Assembly (NCBI GenBank): GCA_903821255.1
Contig: CAIJKT010000990.1
Coordinates: forward strand, 1 to 6,737
Length of the DNA stretch: 6,737 bases
Direction of reading: 5' to 3'
From: an uncultured Lentisphaeria bacterium
Lineage (GTDB): Bacteria > Verrucomicrobiota > Lentisphaeria > Victivallales > Victivallaceae
Shown: positions 1-4,730 of the stretch, one piece after another
Layout: each line of letters begins with the position of its first letter
How positions within the stretch are numbered: position 1 is the first letter of the stretch
The notes under the pieces: generated by a model
What the model saw: the letters and a program-made list of their open reading frames with translations, nothing else
Told to the model about the DNA's origin: nothing
Database searches by the model: none
Made by a program: the position numbers and the translations under genes

Positions 1-120
1 ACTCCGATACTTTGGAGCCTCGTTGAACACAACGGTTATTCGTCTCAACAGCCATTTTGGACACCTGAATCTTTTCGCACATTCTTTTGCACTTCCATTT
101 TTTGACTCCATAAGTCCCAT
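1..120 (-). CDS. Possible unrecognised ORF, truncated by the window edge
   Basis: From the ATG at 120 an open frame of 40 codons runs to base 1 without a stop (MGLMESKNGS, later CAKRFRCPKWLLRR and NEAPKYRS). An alternative ATG lies at 111. Neither has a clear ribosome site. The product would be basic with two cysteines. It matches neither the RHS tails nor the immunity proteins, and I do not recognise it. It could be the start of the next gene or chance. Confidence 0.22.
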   Translation of the reverse strand, partial: MGLMESKNGSAKECAKRFRCPKWLLRRITVVFNEAPKYRS

Positions 121-493
121 TTTAAAAGACTGATTTTTAGATCAGAGTCTACATATATAGGAGTTTTGTCAATCAACAGATGTGCAAGTCATTTGGCATA
201 AAGCCATTAAATATTAATGGATGAATGTTTCCAATGCAACTTCACCCGGCTGAAATCGTTATTCAATTGTCAAACAACCTGAATTTTGACTTTTTCGGCC
301 AACGATTCATTCTCTCAAATCGTAAAATCTTTGAATCAGAGATTATTTTCAATCATCCAAACTTAAAATCTGCGTTCAATCTATCCCGTCAAACGCGAAA
401 TCCTATTTCTGCACGGGGCGGGGTTCAGAAAACACCAATGGAAAATCTGACCTAGATTTAATCAATGAGCGTTACCATCAGGGAGCCTTCGAT
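121..493. other. Intergenic region with no supported gene
   Basis: This lies downstream of the last immunity gene. It is AT-rich with short frames on both strands; a 76-codon plus-strand frame (225-455) has no ribosome site and an unremarkable composition. No convincing terminator hairpin, RNA gene or toxin-tail fragment is visible. Two TTGACA-like hexamers on the minus strand (274-269 and 172-167) lack properly spaced -10 boxes. Confidence 0.5.
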
Positions 494-502
494 TCAGGAA
501 CC
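482..502 (-). repeat. 21-bp direct repeat at immunity gene 3' end, copy B
   Basis: Perfect copy of 1344-1364. Here the same DNA is read in a different frame and supplies the TGA stop of immunity protein 3. Similarity between the two units ends just beyond it. Confidence 0.85.
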
Positions 503-1021
503 GCAGCATCTTTCTTTCCAGCCTGCCTGACCTAGCCCTTGGTCAAGACTATCGACTATTTTATCAATCATGCGGTCTCCGTTGTTGAATATCCCACGCC
601 AATAATGGGCCTTTAATAAAAGTTCGTATGTTTGGCTATCATGGATTTCTATTGTTACCGTTTTAATCCAAAAGAAAAACAGTTTTAATCTATGAAAAGC
701 AAAAATAGGAGGGAATCCGAATCCTTTTTCTTCGCGTTCCATTATATATAAAGTCTGTTTTGAAAATTCACTCTTGTTAACTAATTTTAAACCAATATCG
801 TCAAATGATCTATCAAAAAAGTGCCCAGCTCCACCACGTTCAAATTCGTAGTAATAAGAATTATAGTTTGCTATTTTGAAGATGGGATTAACATATAGCG
901 TAACTTCCTCTTTAGATTCCCGTTTAACATAGGGTAGTGATGGTATAATTAACGATGCCATTGTTATAAATGCCATCACCATTCCAATAATAATAAGTTT
1001 TCGCACTTTATTTTTACTCAT
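494..1021 (-). CDS. Putative membrane-anchored immunity protein 3
   Basis: This encodes 175 residues from the ATG at 1021 (MSKNKVRKLI), inside the last codons of the displaced tail (GAATATGAGTAA serves both frames). AGGG lies 7 nt upstream as a weak ribosome site. In-frame starts up to 1171 read through tail DNA in the wrong frame and were rejected. One transmembrane helix spans about residues 9-29, followed by TLYVNPIFKIANYNSYY, GFGFPPIF, a YWRGIFNNG block and QAGWKER near the C terminus, all shared with immunity protein 2. The end differs: here the shared 3' DNA is read in another frame, giving RCCGS and a stop, whereas the paralogue reads VPESKAP. One of the two therefore carries a late indel, probably harmless. 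Immunity function is inferred from its overlap with a toxin tail and from the family plan. Confidence 0.8.
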   Translation of the reverse strand: MSKNKVRKLIIIGMVMAFITMASLIIPSLPYVKRESKEEVTLYVNPIFKIANYNSYYYEFERGGAGHFFDRSFDDIGLKLVNKSEFSKQTLYIMEREEKGFGFPPIFAFHRLKLFFFWIKTVTIEIHDSQTYELLLKAHYWRGIFNNGDRMIDKIVDSLDQGLGQAGWKERCCGS

Positions 1022-1334
1022 ATTCTTGCCCTGCATATAGTTTATTAAAATAATGACACTGACATTTGTTCCACCATGTGCCAAAAAGCATCTTATTATA
1101 CTTGATTTTAGTAAACAACGTTGACAGTGCGCGCCTGTCAGAAGCATCCGGTGCTCTATCTCCTGGTTCATTTATCCACAAATCGTGTTCGCCTGGCTGG
1201 TATGGACTGTTCCAAGAAGCAGGCTCTATCGCAGGACTCGGGTTGTCTGGATCACCTTTTATAGTACCAAGTGTTTGCGTGCTTCCATCGCTGCCCCAAG
1301 CTATTTCGTCTTGCCAGATATGAGATATAGTCTT
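1014..1334 (-). pseudogene. Displaced toxin-tail fragment (PLC/HET-C-like family), copy 3
   Basis: Directly after the stop of immunity gene 2, and after an in-frame TAA at 1337-1335, an open frame of 106 codons reads KTISHIWQDEIAW, then GSDGSTQTLG, GDPDN, EPASW, GEHD, NEPGDRAPDASDRR, WWNKCQC and HYFNKLYAGQEYE. It matches the intact upstream tail from SHPWQD to the CxC end, and its last 13 residues are identical to displaced copy 2. There is no usable start codon near its beginning, so it is not independently translated. It lacks the second histidine of the HxWQDxxAH motif (AH replaced by AW, plus about four residues deleted), so this copy may be inactive or may use another ligand. It overlaps the next immunity gene by 8 nt. 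I recovered it by hand; it is easy to miss because the other frame is longer. Confidence 0.8.
1019..1059 (-). repeat. 41-bp direct repeat at tail/immunity junction, copy B
   Basis: Second copy of 1883-1923, offset 864 bp, one mismatch. With the 21-bp repeat below, it defines a tandem unit of about 862-864 bp. Confidence 0.85.
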
Positions 1335-1339
1335 TTATA

Positions 1340-1885
1340 TCATGGAGCCTTCGATTCAGGAACCAAATCTTCTTGTTTTTTTTTCCAACCAGCTCGACAT
1401 AGCCCTTCTTTAAATTTATCTAACATTTCCTTCCGCATATACCCATAGTTAAATGCTCCACGCCAAGTATCTAACTTAAATAAAAGTTCTTTGGTTTTAC
1501 CGTTATACAACTCGAAAGATGAGGTTTTCGTCACGAATAGTCGTGGATTGAAGTGCCCAATATGGGGGGGGAAAACAAAGCCATCTGTACATCTGATTAC
1601 GACGTACAATGTATTTTGTAAAATCTCGTCCTTGTGTAAGATTTCTTTCAAACCATTCTCTCTCAAAAGTGAATCTGCATCCATACTTAAAAATCCAAAC
1701 CCTGTCTCTGTATCATCATAAAAAGAATTATAATTATCAATTTTAAAATTGGGGTTGACATACATGGATATTGATTTCTGTGACTGTTGATAAACAAAAG
1801 GTAATAACAATAATATTGCTAATACTATTACCAATCCAACTGTTACCATAATCATTTTCTGGCTTGTCTTCTTATTCTTATTCAT
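1340..1885 (-). CDS. Putative membrane-anchored immunity protein 2
   Basis: This encodes 181 residues from the ATG at 1885 (MNKNKKTSQK), which overlaps the displaced tail stop by 8 nt. The only ribosome-site candidate is a weak GGGG about 8 nt upstream, and the overlap suggests translational coupling to the tail in the ancestral arrangement. Longer in-frame starts (up to 2020) would read the tail DNA in the wrong frame, so I rejected them. One transmembrane helix covers about residues 11-31 after a Lys-rich N terminus. Then come SMYVNPNFKIDNYNSFY, FVFPPHIGHF, a DTWRGAFNYG block and a C-terminal AGWKKK. It is clearly homologous to the gene at 494-1021 (YVNPxFKIxNYNS, FPP, WRGxFNxG, AGWK). A run of eight C on the coding strand falls in the FPP codons. 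No known domain is recognised; immunity function is inferred from position, topology and the repeated tail pairing. Confidence 0.8.
   Translation of the reverse strand: MNKNKKTSQKMIMVTVGLVIVLAILLLLPFVYQQSQKSISMYVNPNFKIDNYNSFYDDTETGFGFLSMDADSLLRENGLKEILHKDEILQNTLYVVIRCTDGFVFPPHIGHFNPRLFVTKTSSFELYNGKTKELLFKLDTWRGAFNYGYMRKEMLDKFKEGLCRAGWKKKQEDLVPESKAP
1344..1364 (-). repeat. 21-bp direct repeat at immunity gene 3' end, copy A
   Basis: The minus strand reads GGTTCCTGAATCGAAGGCTC plus one C, perfectly repeated at 482-502. Here it codes the end of immunity protein 2 (VPESKAP). Confidence 0.85.
1564..1571 (-). repeat. Homopolymer C8/G8 tract inside immunity gene 2
   Basis: Eight consecutive G on the plus strand (C on the coding strand) encode the FPP stretch of immunity protein 2. 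The paralogue at 494-1021 encodes FPP with a mixed TTCCCTCCT. A tract of this length can slip during replication and would shift the frame mid-gene. Confidence 0.6.
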
Positions 1886-2194
1886 ATTCTTGCCCCGCAT
1901 ATAGTTTATTAAAATAATGACACCAGCATTTACTCCACCATTTACCAAAAAGCAACGAGTTGTATTTATCTCTGGTGAAAGATGTTGACTGTAAATGTCT
2001 ATTCGCGCTGTCTGGAGCACGGTCGCCAGGTTCTATCCAATAATCTCCAGGTCTCATATTAGCTCCACCATGCTCTCCGGGATTTAAATATCCGCCCCAA
2101 CTGGCGGGTTTTAGGTTACGGCTTGGACTATCCGGACTCCCCTCAATTCTTCCTATCGTTGCCGCACTCCCGTTGCTGCCAAAATATATCTGTG
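1878..2194 (-). pseudogene. Displaced toxin-tail fragment (PLC/HET-C-like family), copy 2
   Basis: Reading the minus strand from the inverted repeat gives QIYFGSNGSAATIG, then GSPDSPSRNLKPAS, GEHG, EPGDRAPDS, FTRDKYN, WWSKCWC and a stop at 1878. This aligns block by block with the last ~95 residues of the intact upstream tail (GNADTIG, GSPDS, MKPAS, GEHG, EPGDRAIDS, FTQDKYN, WYKKCKC), with about seven extra residues after GEHG. The RHS core and the part of the tail with HxWQD are missing, cut at the inverted repeat. An ATG at 2234 inside the AT-rich segment would give a 118-residue product (MYAQNIKIKW...), but that start looks fortuitous. The fragment overlaps the following immunity gene by 8 nt, preserving the original toxin-immunity junction. 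It is probably a silent recombination donor. Confidence 0.8.
1883..1923 (-). repeat. 41-bp direct repeat at tail/immunity junction, copy A
   Basis: It matches 1019-1059 with one mismatch (41 bp). It encodes the end of the displaced tail (CHYFNKLYAGQEYE) and the start codon of the immunity gene, so the toxin-immunity junction is the best conserved part of the duplicated unit. Confidence 0.85.
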
Positions 2195-2210
2195 CGGGGT
2201 CTGTCCACTT
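2195..2210 (+). repeat. Inverted repeat, left copy
   Basis: CGGGGTCTGTCCACTT, exact reverse complement of 2500-2515. The displaced toxin tail reading leftward loses similarity to the intact tail at this boundary. Confidence 0.85.
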
Positions 2211-2472
2211 TATTTTTATATTTTGTGCATACATTCATCAATTTACTTCTTTTATTGCTTCTTATTTTAAAATATTGCGACTCAACTTTTTGGAATAATG
2301 ATTTTTCTCTCTTCGTCAATGTTAAAAGATAACTTTTTCCTGTTCCGCCTAAGATATACGAATTCATAGCAGATTCAAACTCAAATTAGATTCCTTTGCT
2401 TATTTCAATATCATGCGGTTAAACTTATTTAAATAAGATAGCTTTTTGTTATTTAAAATTAATAATTTGTGC

Positions 2473-4101
2473 TTATAATAATGATAATATAGTTAAATTA
2501 AGTGGACAGACCCCGATATACAGTTTTGATAAAACATATCTAATTTCGGAGTTAATAAATCCATCAAAAACAGTTAATTCTTTATCGTCATCATTTAACT
2601 CGAATTGGTTTGCAGCGTTTGCTCCGGGACTTCCCCCTGCGTTTATTACTCTTGCTATAAAAATTCCTGTTATCTTGTTCCCTAAACTTATTAATCCAAG
2701 TTGGTCAATGTTATTTATGGTATTGTTATTGCAAATCATATATAAATTGATTCCACCTCTCTCTTTCGATGGATCTCTACTCAACCACCGTCTCAAATCC
2801 GGACTGTAGTAACGAAAGTTGTAATAAATCAACCCAGTTTCCACGTCGAAATATTCACTGCTAAACCGGAAAGGATTGATGTCGGCCATCGTACCTGATT
2901 GAGCGGTAATCTTGCCGAACGGGTCATAGCTATATTCGGCGGCGATGTTGCCGGTGCTGTCTATCAGCGCGGTAACGTTCTTATTACCATCAATGACGTA
3001 ATAATAGACTGTCGAACCGTCATACATCCATTCGAGTTTATCGCCGTTCCAACAATAACGCCGCAGGCAATCGCCGGTCGTGCCATCGTATTCCGCAATC
3101 AGCTTAAAACCATAATACGCGAACTTCAAATGCTTGTTAAACTGCCAGGCGCTGTTTACCCAGCTATTCGCTTTCTTGCTGACACGCCGTCCGGAATAAT
3201 CATATTCCGCCTCGACTTTTGCCTGGCCTGGATTTTCCATTGTCAGCAAGCGATTTTCACCGTTCCATGTATAGTTCCATACGCCAGTTGACAACATATT
3301 AGCATCGTAGTCATAGGAGAATACTTGCGGAGTTTTAGGAACGGTGTAACTGCCGGACTGTTTATTGATTAACTGCTGATTGTTGGCAGTATCATTCTTT
3401 GTGGCATAAACATCATAGGTGACGTTTACCGGCGCGGCGGTGTTAGCGATATTATGGAACAACCCGCTGAAATATTTCCCGTCTCTGGCGGGAACGATCA
3501 TCGTGTCCGCGTATCCAGGATCGCGCACATCGGTACGAATGGCTTTGACTGCCACAGTCGGATCGGCCTCACCGACTACCGGCGCGAGGCCGGGGATAGT
3601 TCTTGAGAGATACTGATTGACGTTGTTCGCGGTGTAAGTAATATTCATCGCCGGAACATTGCGCTGCTCGGAGGTCAGGTTGCCGATACCGTCATAGTCG
3701 TAGCCGAAATACTGGCCGGGGACGGCTTTCCCGGTTGAATCGTATTTCTTGCCCTTTTTAACCTGTCCGTAGTCATCGTATTCGTAAGTCCAATATGAGC
3801 CGTCCGGCATGTTCAACTGGGTGCGCCGGTCATTGAGATCGTAGGCGTAGGAATAAGCCTTGGTCACAGCACCGGATGCAGAGGAAATGCCGGTCATGCG
3901 GTAATAGCTGTCGTAAGTCCGGGCAGTAGTCAGTTTCGTGACGCCGCCTTGAGTGATAGTCGTACTGCTTAAAAGGTTAGTCCCCGGAACGCGGCTGTAA
4001 GTCGCCGTGTTTGTGCCGTCGCCAACCGTGGCAATCCGCCCCTGTACATCGTAGGCATAGCTGTTGGTGTAAACCGCCGAACTGTTCTGATTGAGCGTCA
4101 T
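2473..4101 (-). CDS. N-terminally truncated RHS core cassette with a second, interrupted toxin tail
   Basis: An RHS core fragment of 542 residues from the ATG at 4101 (MTLNQNSS). That ATG follows a strong GGGAGGAG site with 7 nt spacing. The frame also opens at 4131 (MTFRFGRRTG), overlapping the immunity stop as ATGA, but with no room for a ribosome site. FRFGRRTGMTL reads like the middle of a longer RHS protein (YDxxGRRTGM), so the conserved N-terminal region and any secretion signals are absent. YD repeats, the same non-YD insert and YTWNGENRL match the upstream gene. The core then diverges into a more canonical end: PFRFSSEYFD, GLIYYNFRYYSPDLRRWLSRDP, GGINLY and the boundary TINNIDQLG, where the usual proline is threonine. 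Only about 59 tail residues follow (ISLGNKITGIFIARV to SKLY); they do not match the upstream tail and I do not recognise them. From about codon 539 the frame enters the inverted-repeat segment and stops, so the tail is truncated. Most likely a silent orphan cassette used as recombination donor, though the good ribosome site leaves translation possible. Confidence 0.85.
   Translation of the reverse strand: MTLNQNSSAVYTNSYAYDVQGRIATVGDGTNTATYSRVPGTNLLSSTTITQGGVTKLTTARTYDSYYRMTGISSASGAVTKAYSYAYDLNDRRTQLNMPDGSYWTYEYDDYGQVKKGKKYDSTGKAVPGQYFGYDYDGIGNLTSEQRNVPAMNITYTANNVNQYLSRTIPGLAPVVGEADPTVAVKAIRTDVRDPGYADTMIVPARDGKYFSGLFHNIANTAAPVNVTYDVYATKNDTANNQQLINKQSGSYTVPKTPQVFSYDYDANMLSTGVWNYTWNGENRLLTMENPGQAKVEAEYDYSGRRVSKKANSWVNSAWQFNKHLKFAYYGFKLIAEYDGTTGDCLRRYCWNGDKLEWMYDGSTVYYYVIDGNKNVTALIDSTGNIAAEYSYDPFGKITAQSGTMADINPFRFSSEYFDVETGLIYYNFRYYSPDLRRWLSRDPSKERGGINLYMICNNNTINNIDQLGLISLGNKITGIFIARVINAGGSPGANAANQFELNDDDKELTVFDGFINSEIRYVLSKLYIGVCPLNLTILSLL
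2500..2515 (-). repeat. Inverted repeat, right copy
   Basis: AAGTGGACAGACCCCG on the plus strand, exact reverse complement of 2195-2210. On the minus strand it supplies the codons that replace the natural continuation of the second RHS tail (from about residue 539 of the 4131-start frame). Confidence 0.85.
3247..4021 (-). repeat. Direct repeat of RHS core, downstream copy
   Basis: This is the second copy of the core segment at 5963-6737. Similarity drops sharply after WNGENRL on the tail side. On the other side the core continues to about 4125, where it meets the end of immunity gene 1. Recombination between the two copies would fuse the upstream gene to the downstream tail and delete or duplicate 2716 bp. 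Confidence 0.85.
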
Positions 4102-4108
4102 GCCCGTT

Positions 4109-4116
4109 CTCCTCCC
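4109..4116 (-). promoter_or_regulatory. Strong Shine-Dalgarno for the truncated RHS cassette
   Basis: GGGAGGAG on the minus strand lies 7 nt before the ATG at 4101. It decides between two in-frame starts; the ATG at 4131 has GGAG immediately against it. The purine run also encodes part of GRR in the RHS frame, so it may be a fortuitous coding match and not a selected site. Confidence 0.55.
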
Positions 4117-4127
4117 GAAACGAAAGG

Positions 4128-4730
4128 TCATTCTCCATATACCACTAAGTGTCTTGAATTATCATTTATCGCCTTTTTAAGAGCTTCAAACATCTGATCT
4201 TCCGGGTTTTTAAGATATCTAGGGATTCCATTAAGTCGAAATGTGGTACCGTTAAAATGAATCTTTGCAAGTTCCCTCTTTTCCTTTGCAGAATACAAGG
4301 TAATTATAATATATTTATGATATGTCCAATACAACTCAAAATGACGACCAATTGCAGGGCCTCCCAACCCTTTAGTGAATTCGCTGACAACGATAAGAGC
4401 ATTTACTTTGTCAGGGATTTCTGCAAAATTTTTATCTTTATATTGTGAATATTCAAGTCTGTCAACATTTTTGAATGAATAATTGAATATTGTTTCTATA
4501 GCATGACTAATTGTGTCTTTGGCGTATGTGTCACTATCCAATAATTTTTTATTATATGTGATTATATAGATTTTGTCGAAAGACGCGATTTTAACATCAT
4601 TTGAGTAAATATCTACTATAATTTCAGGCCGTGATAATGCATACAGTAGAATTATTATTACAATCACAGCTAATATTATCACTGTCATGCTATGCCACAT
4701 CTTTCGGTAATTTATTTTTAATTTTTCCAT
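4128..4730 (-). CDS. Putative membrane-anchored immunity protein 1
   Basis: This encodes 200 residues. I chose the ATG at 4730 (MEKLKINYRK) because it is preceded by GGAG about 11 nt upstream and overlaps the toxin stop by 13 nt. The longer start at 4757 has no ribosome site. A basic N terminus is followed by one hydrophobic helix (about residues 15-32, rich in Ile/Val/Leu), then a mostly charged domain ending in VVYGE. That topology suggests the bulk lies outside the cytoplasm. No catalytic motif is visible. Position directly after and overlapping a toxin tail is the standard place for a cognate immunity gene. The two immunity candidates further downstream share its plan: N-terminal helix, a short (I/L)Y-containing stretch with KI(A/D)xx, then a (E)LxxKxH-like strand and a C-terminal helix. 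They may be distant relatives guarding against related tails. The 3' end forms an ATGA overlap with the next RHS frame. Confidence 0.8.
   Translation of the reverse strand: MEKLKINYRKMWHSMTVIILAVIVIIILLYALSRPEIIVDIYSNDVKIASFDKIYIITYNKKLLDSDTYAKDTISHAIETIFNYSFKNVDRLEYSQYKDKNFAEIPDKVNALIVVSEFTKGLGGPAIGRHFELYWTYHKYIIITLYSAKEKRELAKIHFNGTTFRLNGIPRYLKNPEDQMFEALKKAINDNSRHLVVYGE

Larger units (their letters stand above)
2195..2515. mobile_element. MITE-like 321-bp AT-rich segment with perfect 16-bp terminal inverted repeats
   Basis: The segment starts CGGGGTCTGTCCACTT (2195-2210) and ends with its exact reverse complement (2500-2515). The interior is much more AT-rich than the flanking RHS core and contains a 14-bp palindrome CTTATTTAAATAAG at 2424-2437. 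No transposase is encoded; the longest frame inside is short and resembles nothing I know. No clear target duplication is visible next to the repeats. From memory, GGGGTCTGTCC-type sequences are common near REP-associated (IS200-like, Y1) transposases in many bacteria, so this could be a non-autonomous relative or a pair of REP-like units. It sits exactly where the second RHS tail stops and a different, N-terminally cut tail begins, so it marks a rearrangement junction. Confidence 0.6.

Noticed and set aside
165..180. TTGACA on the minus strand as a promoter for the left-edge ORF
   Set aside because: No -10 box at 16-18 nt spacing; the nearby TATATA is too close.
494..1171. Longer immunity 3 starting at 1171, and likewise immunity 2 starting at 2020
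   Set aside because: The extra N-terminal residues come from toxin-tail DNA read in the wrong frame; the transmembrane N termini at 1021 and 1885 are the homologous starts.
2190..2210. WTDP encoded by the inverted repeat resembles the WQD of the toxin motif
   Set aside because: The same 16 bp occur as the opposite repeat at 2500-2515 where no such tail exists, so the match is most likely chance.
2143..2367. 74-codon minus-strand frame starting inside the AT-rich segment (MNSYILGGTGKSYLL...)
   Set aside because: It runs from the segment into displaced tail DNA in the wrong frame, lacks a ribosome site, and its GxGKS-like string is isolated with no ATPase context.
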